From: Nocardioides renjunii
GTDB lineage: Bacteria > Actinomycetota > Actinomycetes > Propionibacteriales > Nocardioidaceae
Length of the DNA stretch: 64,000 nt
Reading direction: 5' to 3'
Assembly (NCBI RefSeq): GCF_034661175.1
Contig: NZ_CP141058.1
Span: 1,426,001-1,490,000 of the forward strand
Part shown: in pieces, positions 1 through 8,177 of the stretch
Layout of the letters: every line of letters begins with the position of its first letter
How positions within the stretch are numbered: position 1 is the first letter of the stretch
The notes under the pieces: model-generated
Databases searched by the model: none
The model's input: only the letters and a program-made list of their open reading frames with translations
What the model was told of the DNA's origin: nothing
Program-made: the position numbers and the translations under genes

Positions 1-378
1 GCCGTCACCGAGACGGTGCTCGCGCTGTGCGAGAAGGTCGGCAAGGTGGCGGTGCGGTGCGGCGACCGGGCCGGGTTCATCGTCAACGCGCTGCTGTTCC
101 CCTACCTCAACGACGCGGTCAAGATGCTCGAGGCGCACTACGCCACCGCCGACGACATCGACACCGCGATGAAGCAGGGATGCGCCCTCCCGATGGGCCC
201 GTTCGAGCTGCTCGACGTCGTCGGCAACGACGTGTCGCTGGCGATCCAGCGCGAGCTCTACCTCGAGTTCCGCGAGCCCGGCTTCTCGCCGGCCCCGCTG
301 CTGGAGCACCTGGTGACCGCCGGCTACCTCGGGCGCAAGACCGGGCGGGGCTTCCGCGACTACAGCGGCGCCCGCTGA
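1..378 (+). CDS. 3-hydroxybutyryl-CoA dehydrogenase, C-terminal part (5' end outside window)
   Basis: The frame is open from base 1 and ends at TGA. The 125 visible residues match the C-terminal substrate-binding and dimerisation domain of 3-hydroxyacyl-CoA dehydrogenases: GDRAGFIVNALLFPYLNDAV, then the GPFELLDVVGNDV segment and the closing GYLGRKTGRGFRDY. The family reduces acetoacetyl-CoA to, or oxidises, 3-hydroxybutyryl-CoA with NAD(P). The NAD-binding Rossmann half must lie upstream and is not seen. The nearby crotonyl-CoA carboxylase/reductase, thiolase and epimerase genes suggest a role in acetyl-CoA assimilation or polyhydroxybutyrate metabolism; that link is inference. Confidence 0.9.
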   Translation, partial: AVTETVLALCEKVGKVAVRCGDRAGFIVNALLFPYLNDAVKMLEAHYATADDIDTAMKQGCALPMGPFELLDVVGNDVSLAIQRELYLEFREPGFSPAPLLEHLVTAGYLGRKTGRGFRDYSGAR

Positions 379-432
379 CCCGACCGGAGCGGGCCGACCG
401 GCGCGGCCGGGTGCCGTACGGAGCGGGCCGCG

Positions 433-903
433 TCAGTCGAGGCAGAACTCATTGCCCTCGGGATCGGTCATGACGATGTGGCCGGCCGACATGGGTGGGG
501 CCGGCTCGTGCCGCTCGACCCGGGCGGCGCCGAGCGCCACGAGCCGCTCGCACTCGCCCTCGAGGGCCGCCATCCGCTCCTCGCCCTGCAGGCCGGGGGC
601 GGCGCGGACGTCGAGGTGGACCCGGTTCTTGGCCGTCTTGCCCTCGGGCACGCGCTGGAAGAACAGCCGCGGGCCGTCGCCCTCGGGGTCCTCGGCGGCG
701 GAGGCGGCGTTCCACTCCGACTCCGGCACTCCGTTGCCACGGAGGAAGTCGTGCCACGCCTCGAAGGGGTCCTGCCCCTCCTCGAGCTCGCGCCCGGGCG
801 GCGGCGGGATGGAGTAGCCCATCGCGTCGGCCCAGAAGCGGGACAGCGCCTCGGGGTCGTGGGCGTCGAAGGTCACCTGGATGGTTCGGCTCATGGGAGG
901 CAT
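433..903 (-). CDS. VOC family (glyoxalase-like) protein
   Basis: A 156-residue protein with the paired beta-alpha-beta-beta-beta modules of the vicinal oxygen chelate fold. It begins with IQVTFDAHDPEALSRFWADAMGY and ends with the typical motif VMTDPEGNEFCLD. The FDAHDPE and RVHLDV segments supply candidate metal ligands. This subtype is common in actinobacteria and generally of unknown substrate. I chose the ATG at 903 because a GGAGGAG element sits six bases before it; the ATG at 894 (MSRTIQV) is an alternative. It stands alone, convergent with the preceding dehydrogenase. Confidence 0.8.
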   Translation of the reverse strand: MPPMSRTIQVTFDAHDPEALSRFWADAMGYSIPPPPGRELEEGQDPFEAWHDFLRGNGVPESEWNAASAAEDPEGDGPRLFFQRVPEGKTAKNRVHLDVRAAPGLQGEERMAALEGECERLVALGAARVERHEPAPPMSAGHIVMTDPEGNEFCLD

Positions 904-946
904 CCTGCTCCTCCCCACCGACACTGTCAGCCGTCAGCGACGGGCC

Positions 947-3364
947 TCAGCCGCCGTGCACCACCAGCGCGGCCAGCCGGGCGCGGGTGTTGATGTCGAG
1001 CTTGCGGTAGATGTGGGTGAGGTGGGCGTCGACGGTGCGCGGCGAGACGAAGAGCTCCTCGGCGATCTGGCGGCTGGTCAGCCCGTGAGCGACGCGGTCG
1101 GCCACCTGCCGCTCGGCGGGGGTCAGCGCGTCGAGCGCCGACGGGGGAGCCGAGGTCGGGCGGTTGAACACCGCGGTGACCAGCGGCGTGACGTCGGCGG
1201 CGAGGTCGTCGCCGGCGAGCCACTCCGAGGGCGCTCGGCTCGCGGGCACCACGTCGTAGTCGGCGGAGTAGCCCCAGCGCACCGCCATCCGCGGGGTCCG
1301 GAGCGCGAAGGCGGCGGCCGCGAGGGCGCGGGCCTCGGGCAGGTCGCGGGCGCGGGCCACGCCGGCCAGCCCGTCGAGCACGTCGGCGGCCCGCAGCGGC
1401 AGCCCCATGGAGCGGCAGCTCTCGAGGGCGGTGAGGTAGGTCGTGGTCGCCTGGTCGAGGTCGCCCAGCGCGACCAGCGCGCGCCCCAGCAGCAGCCGGG
1501 CGTCGACGCCGTCGCGGCCCAGGCGCGCGGAGTCGGCGAGCGCGACCACGTCGGCGGCCAGCCCGGCGGCCTGCCGCGCGTCACCGCGGACGAGGAGGTC
1601 GCGGCCGTCCTGGGCGAGCACCGGGAGCCGGACCGCCCACGGGAGGGTCTCGCGGACCACCTCGGAGGGCTGCCACGAGGGGTCGATGCCGCGCAGGAGC
1701 GTCTCGGCCAGCAGCCCGACCCGGTCCTCCGCGAGCTCGCGGGACTCCAGCACGACGGCGCGCGCGCCGGCGACCGCCTCCGCGATGCGCCCCTGCTCGA
1801 GCGCGATGCGGGCCAGGATGGTGCGTGCGGACAGGTCGATCCAGCGCTCGTCGCGGCTGGTGCGCGCCGGCATGGCGTCGCTCGCGGCCTGGGTCGCCTC
1901 GGCGAAGCGACCCTGCGAGGCGTAGACGTCGGCCAGGGTGCGGGTGGCCTGCCGGCTGATGGATCCCTCGGGGTCGAGGCTGATCGCACGCCGGGCCTCG
2001 GCCTCGGCGCTGACCATCTCGCCGGCGTCGAGGTGCATCTCGGCGCGGATCGACGCGGTCTTGGCGAGCTGCTCCTCCGGCCGCGGGGCCGCGGAGGAGT
2101 GCTGGTCCGCCCGGTCCAGGAGCCACAGCCCCTCGTAGGTGCCGCGCACCTCGGACGCGGCGATGCCGGCCCTACGGGCGACCTGCGCGCCGATCGCCGA
2201 GGGTCCGTCGCCGCTGGCCAGTGCGCCCTCGAGGATCTCGAGCGCCTCGCGGGTGCGCATGGAGGTGTAGAGGGAGGAGAAGATCCGGTTGGCCACCGAG
2301 TAGCCGTCGGCGCGCGTCTCGGGCCGGGCGCACGCGGTGAGCACCGCGTGCCGCATCGCGGGGAGGTCGCCCAGCCACGCGGCGTCGGCCGCGCCGTAGT
2401 TGTCGTGCTCGGGGGCGTGGTCCTGCGCCCACGCCAGGAGCCCGGCCTCGACGGCCGCCACGTCGTCGGTGCCGGCCAGCGCGCGGGCCCGCCCGCGGAT
2501 GGGGGAGAGCATGTCGAAGCGACCGCCCTGGTCGACCTCGAGGAGGCTGCGCCGGACCAGGCCGCCGGCCAGCTCGGCCGCCTCGGGGACCGGGAGGTCG
2601 AGCACGCGGGCGAGCACCTCGAGGCCGACGGGGAAGTCGAGCACCCCGACGCGCCGCAGCGCCGTGGCGCTCGCGTCGTCGAGCAGGGCGTGCGCGGAGT
2701 CGACGGCCTGGTCGAGGCTGACGGTCGACATGGCGTTGCTCAACCCGACCAGGGCCGACTGCACGGCCACCTGCTCGATGAGGAGGGGCAGCCCGCCGGT
2801 GGCGGTCAGGAGGCGGCGTACCTCGTGCGCCTGTGCCGCGAGGTCGACCTGCTGCCCGCCGGCCGAGCGGATGCGGCGCAGGAAGAGCTCGACGGCCGGT
2901 CCCTCGAGCGGACCGCGCTGGTGGGGCACCGGCAGCGGGCCGACGCGGATGACGGACTCGTAGGGCTCGTCGGCCGTGGTGCGGGCGGTGATCACCACGC
3001 GGGCGTCGCTGGTGCTCTCCAGCACCGACTGCAGCACCGGCCCGGCGCCCGTCGCGTCGAGGTCGAGGCCGTCGAGGACGAGCAGGCACTCGCGGCCGTC
3101 CACGGCCCGCCCGAGCGCACCGGCGAGGGAGTCGCCCGGCGCCGTCTCGGCGTCGAGGCTCGCGAGCGCGGCGACGAGCACCTCGTCGATGCTGCGCAGG
3201 GCGCGGGCGTCGACCCAGGACGTGGTCGAGTCGGCGGCCACGTGGCGCACCACAAGGGTCTTGCCGCTGCCCGGCGGGCCCACCACGGTCACCCACCGCG
3301 ACTCGAGCAGCGCCTCGCCCAGCGCTCGACGGACGTCGTCACGACCGAGACAGGGGGACAGCAC
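947..3364 (-). CDS. Large LuxR-family regulator with N-terminal ATPase domain
   Basis: This 805-residue protein has a P-loop GPPGSGKT at residues 29-36, a Walker B-like LLVLDGLDLD near residue 95, a long alpha-helical TPR-like middle region and a C-terminal LuxR DNA-binding domain (LTPAERQVADRVAHGLTSRQ, then SPRTVDAHLTHIYRKL). This is the layout of actinobacterial AfsR/LAL-like STAND regulators, which couple nucleotide and ligand binding to transcription. The start is GTG at 3364, six bases after a TACATT box, so the mRNA is probably leaderless. The target genes and ligand are unknown; no obvious operon partner lies next to it. Confidence 0.85.
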   Translation of the reverse strand: MLSPCLGRDDVRRALGEALLESRWVTVVGPPGSGKTLVVRHVAADSTTSWVDARALRSIDEVLVAALASLDAETAPGDSLAGALGRAVDGRECLLVLDGLDLDATGAGPVLQSVLESTSDARVVITARTTADEPYESVIRVGPLPVPHQRGPLEGPAVELFLRRIRSAGGQQVDLAAQAHEVRRLLTATGGLPLLIEQVAVQSALVGLSNAMSTVSLDQAVDSAHALLDDASATALRRVGVLDFPVGLEVLARVLDLPVPEAAELAGGLVRRSLLEVDQGGRFDMLSPIRGRARALAGTDDVAAVEAGLLAWAQDHAPEHDNYGAADAAWLGDLPAMRHAVLTACARPETRADGYSVANRIFSSLYTSMRTREALEILEGALASGDGPSAIGAQVARRAGIAASEVRGTYEGLWLLDRADQHSSAAPRPEEQLAKTASIRAEMHLDAGEMVSAEAEARRAISLDPEGSISRQATRTLADVYASQGRFAEATQAASDAMPARTSRDERWIDLSARTILARIALEQGRIAEAVAGARAVVLESRELAEDRVGLLAETLLRGIDPSWQPSEVVRETLPWAVRLPVLAQDGRDLLVRGDARQAAGLAADVVALADSARLGRDGVDARLLLGRALVALGDLDQATTTYLTALESCRSMGLPLRAADVLDGLAGVARARDLPEARALAAAAFALRTPRMAVRWGYSADYDVVPASRAPSEWLAGDDLAADVTPLVTAVFNRPTSAPPSALDALTPAERQVADRVAHGLTSRQIAEELFVSPRTVDAHLTHIYRKLDINTRARLAALVVHGG

Positions 3365-3370
3365 GCGCTG

Positions 3371-3408
3371 AATGTATCGCTCCCGCAGGACAGTTACGTA
3401 GGACTACG
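3371..3408 (-). promoter_or_regulatory. Leaderless promoter and inverted repeat of the LuxR-type regulator
   Basis: Read on the minus strand, a TACATT box (plus-strand 3371-3376) lies six bases before the GTG start at 3364, the spacing expected when transcription starts at the start codon. An inverted repeat, CGTAG-GA-CTACG, at 3397-3408 overlaps the expected -35 position and could be an operator. Inference from sequence only. Confidence 0.45.
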
Positions 3409-3504
3409 GATGCCGCCGCGCACGCGATCGCGGGAGTCTTCTCGTACGCCGAGGGCGTCGGGACCGCACGAGGGGATGGCCCCGCAGCCCACCGGCCGCC
3501 TGTC

Positions 3505-3548
3505 GGAGCAGGCCGTACGTCGTCGGGGGTCGACGGGCGGCCTGCTCC
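3505..3548. repeat. 11-base inverted repeat forming a long potential hairpin
   Basis: GGAGCAGGCCG at 3505-3515 is perfectly repeated in inverted orientation at 3538-3548, with 22 bases between that can themselves pair (CGTCG with CGACG). It lies in the divergent gap between the LuxR-type gene and the next gene, upstream of both, so it is not placed as a terminator of either. Its role is unknown. Confidence 0.5.
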
Positions 3549-3598
3549 TCCAGGTCCGGCGCCGCTGAGCGGTTGCCGCGGCTGCGTACGCTGGATGC

Positions 3599-4360
3599 AT
3601 GGAACTCGTCCTCGTGCTGGTCGTCCTCGGCGGGTTGACGGCGGTCGCCGTCACGGCGGGGAAGACGGGCAAGAAGCGCGAGCTGGCGCGCGTCGAGGCC
3701 GAGGTGGCGCCCGTGAAGAGGCTCGCCGAGGAGGACGTCACCGCCCTCGGCGTCGAGCTCCAGGACCTCGACATCGACCTGGCCGGCGAGCCGCTGGACC
3801 CGGGCGCCAACGCCGACTACCAGCGCGCCCTCGACTCCTACGAGTCCGCCAAGGTCGCCGCCGCCGGGCTGACGAGGCCCGAGGACGTCAGGCACGTCAC
3901 CGAGATCCTCGAGGACGGCCGCTACGCGATGGCGTGCGTCCGCGCGCGGGTGGCCGGACAGCCGCTCCCGACGCGCCGCCCGCCGTGCTTCTTCGACCCG
4001 CGCCACGGGCTGTCCGTCGCCGACGTCCCGTGGACGCCGCCGGGCGGCGCGTCGCGCGACGTCCCGGCGTGCGCGCTCGACGTGGAGCGGGTCCGCGCCG
4101 GCGCCGAGCCCGACATCCGCAAGGTCATGGTCGGCTCGCGGCGCGTGCCCTACTGGCAGGGCGGCCGGGCCTACCAGCCCTACGCCCAGGGCTACTTCGG
4201 CGGGTTCGGCCCGATGGACTGGATGTTCATGGGCATGCTCTTCGGCGGCGGCTTCGACGGCCTCGGTGAGGGCATCGGAGCCATCGGCGAGGGCATCGGC
4301 GACATGTTCGGCGGCATCGGCGACGGCATCGGCGACCTGTTCGACGGGTTCGACTTCTAG
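3599..4360 (+). CDS. Conserved actinobacterial membrane-anchored protein of unknown function
   Basis: This 253-residue protein starts with one transmembrane segment (MELVLVLVVLGGLTAVAVTA) followed by a charged helix. A compact core around residues 125-200 contains PCFFDPRHG, then a conserved Cys (VPACALDVERV) and RRVPYWQGGRAYQPYAQGYF. The last 40 residues are a glycine-rich repeat (GEGIGAIGEGIGDMFGGIGD). I recall similar PCFFxPxHG proteins in other actinobacteria, all uncharacterised. Two conserved cysteines suggest a disulfide or metal site. A TACGCT box ends six bases before the ATG, suggesting a leaderless transcript. No function can be assigned. Confidence 0.75.
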   Translation: MELVLVLVVLGGLTAVAVTAGKTGKKRELARVEAEVAPVKRLAEEDVTALGVELQDLDIDLAGEPLDPGANADYQRALDSYESAKVAAAGLTRPEDVRHVTEILEDGRYAMACVRARVAGQPLPTRRPPCFFDPRHGLSVADVPWTPPGGASRDVPACALDVERVRAGAEPDIRKVMVGSRRVPYWQGGRAYQPYAQGYFGGFGPMDWMFMGMLFGGGFDGLGEGIGAIGEGIGDMFGGIGDGIGDLFDGFDF

Positions 4361-4393
4361 TCCGACCCCCGCCCGGGGCACGCTCGGACCGGC

Positions 4394-4410
4394 GCGGCGG
4401 CTCCCGCCGC
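4394..4410 (+). terminator. Possible GC hairpin after the unknown membrane protein
   Basis: A perfect seven-base stem, GCGGCGG and CCGCCGC with a three-base loop, lies about 35 bases past the preceding stop codon. There is no T-run, so termination is only possible, as with many GC-rich actinobacterial hairpins. Confidence 0.3.
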
Positions 4411-4444
4411 CGTGACCGGGCGGACCGTGCGGGAGGATGGGCCG

Positions 4445-5212
4445 GTGAGCCTGCACCGCACCGAGCTCGGCCAGACGGGGTCGCGCGTCGTCTTCTGCCA
4501 CGGCCTCTTCGGACAGGGGCGCAACTGGACGCAGATCGCCAAGGCGCTCAGCGCCGACCACCGCGTCCTGCTCCTCGACATGCCCAACCACGGGCGCTCG
4601 CCGTGGACGGAGACGTTCGACTACCTCGACCTCGCCGACATCGTCGCCGACGCGATCGGCGACGAGCCGGTCACGCTCGTCGGCCACTCGATGGGCGGGA
4701 AGATCGCGATGTGCCTCGCGCTGCGCCACCCGGAGCTGGTCGAGCGGCTGGTGGTCGTCGACGTCGCGCCGGTGGCGTACGCCAGTGGGCGGGAGTTCGT
4801 CGGCTACATCGAGACCATGCGGGGGATGGACGTCGCCTCGATCGAGCGGCGCGAGCAGGCCGAGGAGGCGCTGCGCGAGGCGGTGCCCAACCCGGTGGTG
4901 CGCAGCTTCCTGCTGCAGAACCTCAGGCGCACCGAGGACGGCTGGCGCTGGCAGGTCAACCTCGACCTCCTCGGCGAGCACATGGCGTCGCTGACCGGCT
5001 GGCCGGGCGAGGCGCTCGGCCCGGCGACGTACGACGGACCGGTGCTGTGGGTCGGTGGGGCGGGCTCGGACTACATCTCCGACGAGCACGCCGGCGAGAT
5101 GGACCGACGGTTCCCGCGCAACCGCCGCGTCCTGGTGAAGGGCGCCGGGCACTGGGTGCACTCCGAGCAGCCGGAGGTCTTCCTCGAGGTGCTGCGCCGG
5201 TTCCTGGCCTGA
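4445..5212 (+). CDS. Alpha/beta-hydrolase (YbfF-type esterase)
   Basis: A 255-residue alpha/beta-hydrolase fold enzyme. It shows the oxyanion-hole HGLFGQGRNW near residue 20, the nucleophile elbow GHSMGG near residue 82, a likely acid in VGGAGSDYISDEH and the catalytic His in GAGHWVHSEQPE near the C-terminus. The pattern matches small acyl-CoA/ester hydrolases such as E. coli YbfF; the natural substrate is unknown. I chose GTG 4445 because GGGAGG lies eight bases upstream; an upstream GTG at 4412 lacks such a site. It ends convergent with the CGNR gene. Confidence 0.85.
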   Translation: MSLHRTELGQTGSRVVFCHGLFGQGRNWTQIAKALSADHRVLLLDMPNHGRSPWTETFDYLDLADIVADAIGDEPVTLVGHSMGGKIAMCLALRHPELVERLVVVDVAPVAYASGREFVGYIETMRGMDVASIERREQAEEALREAVPNPVVRSFLLQNLRRTEDGWRWQVNLDLLGEHMASLTGWPGEALGPATYDGPVLWVGGAGSDYISDEHAGEMDRRFPRNRRVLVKGAGHWVHSEQPEVFLEVLRRFLA

Positions 5213-5257
5213 GATCGGACCGAGGTCGGACTGAAGACCGGCCCGGCCGCCCGGACC

Positions 5258-5794
5258 TCAGGCCTTCTGCCGGGCCCGGTAGGCCGCGACGGCCTCGCGG
5301 TTGCCGCACGTGGTCGAGCAGTAGCGCCGGGAGCGGTTGCGCGAGAGGTCGAGCACGACGTCGTCGCAGTCGTCCGCGGCGCAGCGGTCGAGGCGCGACA
5401 TCTCGTCGGCACGGATCACGTCGACCATGGCCATCGCCGTCTCGACGACGACACGCTCGTCGAGCGGTCGGTCGGGGCCCACGGCGTGCAGGTGCCAGTC
5501 CCAGCTGTCGTGGCGCTGGAGCTGGGGGAGTGCCCGGGCCTTCGCGAGCATGCCGTTGACGATGCCCGCGGCCTCGTCCCGCTCGGCCAGCAGCAGCTCC
5601 TTGAGCGCGGGGCGCAGCCGGCGCACGGCCGCCAGCTCGGCGGGCGTCGCGTCGTGCCGCCCGGTGTAGGACCACGAGGCGAGGAACGCCGAGAGGTCCT
5701 CGACCGACCCGAGCGGGTCGCCGGGCTCGTCGGTCGAGTTGACGAGGGCGACGGCCGCCTGGAGGGCCGCGTCCGTGTCATCCGTGAAAAGCAT
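5258..5794 (-). CDS. CGNR zinc-finger transcriptional regulator
   Basis: A 178-residue protein with an N-terminal ABATE-type stress-response domain (VALVNSTDEP, WSYTGRHDATPAELAAVRRLR) and a C-terminal CGNR zinc finger: CAADDC, then DLSRNRSRRYCSTTCGNREAVAAYRAR, giving four cysteine ligands. Family members are predicted DNA-binding regulators. It is divergent from an EamA exporter only 31 bases away, which strongly suggests control of that exporter and of itself. A TAATGT box on its strand ends six bases before the ATG, so translation is probably leaderless. Ligand unknown. Confidence 0.88.
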   Translation of the reverse strand: MLFTDDTDAALQAAVALVNSTDEPGDPLGSVEDLSAFLASWSYTGRHDATPAELAAVRRLRPALKELLLAERDEAAGIVNGMLAKARALPQLQRHDSWDWHLHAVGPDRPLDERVVVETAMAMVDVIRADEMSRLDRCAADDCDDVVLDLSRNRSRRYCSTTCGNREAVAAYRARQKA

Positions 5795-5795
5795 G

Positions 5796-5855
5796 TTGAC
5801 ACATTACACCGACCCGCCTACGGTCATGACCGTGACGGCTTTGACACATGACACC
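5796..5855. promoter_or_regulatory. Divergent CGNR/EamA promoter with direct repeats and a palindrome
   Basis: TTGACACATTACACC (5796-5810) and TTGACACATGACACC (5841-5855) agree at 14 of 15 bases and flank a perfect 12-base palindrome, CGGTCATGACCG (5821-5832). TTGACA at 5796 with a 17-base spacer to TACGGT (5819-5824) makes a plausible plus-strand promoter whose transcript would begin at GTG 5832. The repeats are candidate operators for the CGNR protein. Confidence 0.6.
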
Positions 5856-6818
5856 CGATCCTCCCGGACCGCCGCCGGCCTGCTCTTCGCCGTGGTGTCG
5901 GCGACGTCGTTCGGCATGTCCGGAGTCCTGGCCCGGGGCCTGCTCGACACCGGCTGGAGCGCGGGCGCCACCGTCGCCCTGCGGGTCGCCATCGCCGCCG
6001 CGGTGCTCGTCGTGCCGGGCGCCCTGGCGCTGCGCGGTCGCTGGCACCTGGTGCGCGACAACGCCGGCCTCATCGTGGTCTACGGCGTCGCGGCCGTCGC
6101 CGGGGCCCAGCTGTGCTACTTCTACGCCGTCACCTACATGCAGGTCAGCGTCGCGCTGCTCCTCGAGTACACCGCGCCAGTGGCCGTCGTGGTCTGGCTG
6201 TGGCTGCGCCACGGCCACCGTCCCTCGGGACTGACGCTGCTCGGGGCCGCGATCGCCGCGACGGGCCTGGTGCTCGTGCTCGACGTCGTCTCGGGCGCCG
6301 AGCTCAGCACGGCCGGGGTGCTGTGGGCCCTCGGCGCCATGGTGGGTGCGGCGACCTACTTCGTGATCTCGGCCGACGAGGACAACGGCCTGCCGGGCAT
6401 CACCCTGGCCGCCGGCGGGCTGCTCGTCGGTGCGACGGTCCTGGTCGTCGCCGGGCTGGTGGGCGTGCTGCCCTTCGACGCCTCGACCGCCGACGCCGTC
6501 TACGACGGACGCGAGGTGGTGTGGTGGCTGCCCGTCGTCGCGCTCGGACTCGTGACGGCTGCGCTCGCCTACGTCACCGGCATCGCGGCCGGGCGCCGCC
6601 TGGGCAGCCGGCTCGCGTCGTTCGTCGCGCTCGGCGAGGTCCTCGCAGCGGTCGTCTTCGCCTGGCTGGTCCTGGGGGAGCTGCCCCGGGCGATCCAGAT
6701 GGCCGGAGGCCTCCTGGTGCTGGCCGGCGTCGTGGTCGTCAAGCTGGGGGAGGGGCGCTCGCCGCTCGTGGTGGAGCCGGTGCCCGAGCGCGAGGTCAGT
6801 GGGCGTCCTGCCGCTTGA
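5826..6818 (+). CDS. EamA-family (DMT) transporter
   Basis: About 330 residues with ten predicted membrane segments in two homologous five-helix EamA halves (first half begins AAGLLFAVVSATSFGMSGVL; second half begins TAGVLWALGAMVGAATYFVI). EamA proteins are secondary exporters of metabolites and drugs; substrate unknown. ATG 5826 gives MTVTALTHD; the in-frame GTG at 5832 sits exactly where a transcript from the TTGACA/TACGGT promoter would begin and may be the true leaderless start. The gene diverges from a CGNR regulator and its 3' end overlaps the convergent permease gene by 23 bases. Confidence 0.87.
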   Translation: MTVTALTHDTRSSRTAAGLLFAVVSATSFGMSGVLARGLLDTGWSAGATVALRVAIAAAVLVVPGALALRGRWHLVRDNAGLIVVYGVAAVAGAQLCYFYAVTYMQVSVALLLEYTAPVAVVVWLWLRHGHRPSGLTLLGAAIAATGLVLVLDVVSGAELSTAGVLWALGAMVGAATYFVISADEDNGLPGITLAAGGLLVGATVLVVAGLVGVLPFDASTADAVYDGREVVWWLPVVALGLVTAALAYVTGIAAGRRLGSRLASFVALGEVLAAVVFAWLVLGELPRAIQMAGGLLVLAGVVVVKLGEGRSPLVVEPVPEREVSGRPAA

Positions 6819-8151
6819 GGAACACCTCGCGGTGCAGCAGCAGCAGGGCGGCCGCGACGGGCACGGCCAGCAGCGCGCCGATGATGCCCATCAGCGAGCC
6901 GCCCACCAGCGCGGCGACCACGGTCACCGACCCCGGGATGTCGACCGACTTCTTCATGATGCGCGGGTAGATGAAGTAGGACTCGAGCTGCTGGTAGGCG
7001 AGGTAGTAGATGAGCGCCACCAGCGCGACCGTCGGTGAGACGGTGAGCGCGAGCAGCGTCATGATCGCGCCGGAGACGAATGCCCCGACGACCGGGATGA
7101 GCGAGAACAGCCCCACGACGAAGGCCAGCGCGAAGGCGTAGTCGCTCAGCCCGATGAGGAACGAGAACACGAGCGTGCTGAGCCCCGCGCACAGCGCGAC
7201 GATGAACGCGCCGGCGACGTAGGCGCCGGTCGAGCGGATGATGCGGTCGCCCAGCTCGCTGACGCGGGGCCGCTTCGAGGCCGGCGCCAGGGAGTAGCCG
7301 GCGTGCTTGATGCTCGGCAGCGAGGCGAGGAAGTAGATCATCAGCACGATCACGATGAGGCTGTTGGTGAGCGCGGACAGCACCCGCAGGCCGAAGCCGA
7401 GCGCGCCGCCGAAGACGCGCTCGCCGAACCCGCCCTCCTCGATGTACTCGCGGGCGCGGGCGATGACGTCGTACCGGTCGTCGAGGCGCTGCACCTGGCG
7501 GTTGTCCTGGAGCTGGTCGAGCCAGCCGGGCGCGCTGCGCGTGATCGCCGCGATCTGCTCGCTGATCACCGGCGCGATCGCGAAGACGAACAGCGTCAGG
7601 ACGGAGATCACCACGACGAGCACGAGCAGCACCGAGAGCCCGCGGCGGATCCCCCGGCGCATGAAGAACTCCACGACCGGGTTGAGCCCGATCGCGAGGA
7701 ACATCGACATGACGAGCAGCACCAGCACCGAGGAGATGCTCAGCAGCTGCTGGCTGAGGAAGACGGCGACGAGGGCACCGAGCGCGCCGAAGAAGCCGAT
7801 CTTGAACGGCGAGTGCCGCAGCAGGAGGGGCGGCGTCGTCGGCTCCGCCGGGGCGTACGGCGCGGGCGTCGCCTCGTCGACCACGAGGTCCGTGGCGTCG
7901 TCGATGCGCTCGGCGATGACCGCGGCCGACCGGACCGACTCGTCGGCGGCGTCCTCCGCAGCGTCGGCCGCCGCCTCGGCGCGGTCGGCGTGGTCGCTGA
8001 CCTGCTCGACCGCCTCCGTGACCTGCTCGGTGACCTGCTCGGTGACCTGTTCCGTGACCTGCTCGGTGACCTGCACCGGGGCCTGCTCGCTGACGTGGTG
8101 GGGCACCCCGTCCGCCTCCGGCGCCGCGGCCCCGGCGTCCCGGGGGGCCAC
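6796..8151 (-). CDS. AI-2E family (PerM-type) transporter with repeat-bearing N-terminus
   Basis: A 451-residue protein. Residues 1-110 are a soluble acidic extension containing five tandem TEQV repeats and an alanine-rich helix; the rest is an eight-helix AI-2E/PerM-type membrane domain with PVISEQIAAI, the conserved GYELxx-like pore region LFSLIPVVGAFVSGAIM and YYLAYQQLESYFIYPRIMKKSV. Family members export small molecules or ions; some export autoinducer 2, but that cannot be assumed. The GTG start at 8151 is preceded by a weak GGGAAG site. The 3' end overlaps the convergent exporter gene by 23 bases. Confidence 0.87.
   Translation of the reverse strand: MAPRDAGAAAPEADGVPHHVSEQAPVQVTEQVTEQVTEQVTEQVTEAVEQVSDHADRAEAAADAAEDAADESVRSAAVIAERIDDATDLVVDEATPAPYAPAEPTTPPLLLRHSPFKIGFFGALGALVAVFLSQQLLSISSVLVLLVMSMFLAIGLNPVVEFFMRRGIRRGLSVLLVLVVVISVLTLFVFAIAPVISEQIAAITRSAPGWLDQLQDNRQVQRLDDRYDVIARAREYIEEGGFGERVFGGALGFGLRVLSALTNSLIVIVLMIYFLASLPSIKHAGYSLAPASKRPRVSELGDRIIRSTGAYVAGAFIVALCAGLSTLVFSFLIGLSDYAFALAFVVGLFSLIPVVGAFVSGAIMTLLALTVSPTVALVALIYYLAYQQLESYFIYPRIMKKSVDIPGSVTVVAALVGGSLMGIIGALLAVPVAAALLLLHREVFLKRQDAH
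8015..8078. repeat. 12-base tandem repeat encoding TEQV units
   Basis: Near-identical 12-base units (plus strand GTGACCTGCTCG) are repeated about five times inside the permease gene and encode the VTEQ/TEQV array of its N-terminal extension. Copy number is likely to vary by slippage. Confidence 0.7.
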
Positions 8152-8177
8152 GGCTTCCCGGAGCCGGTCGCGCCAGG

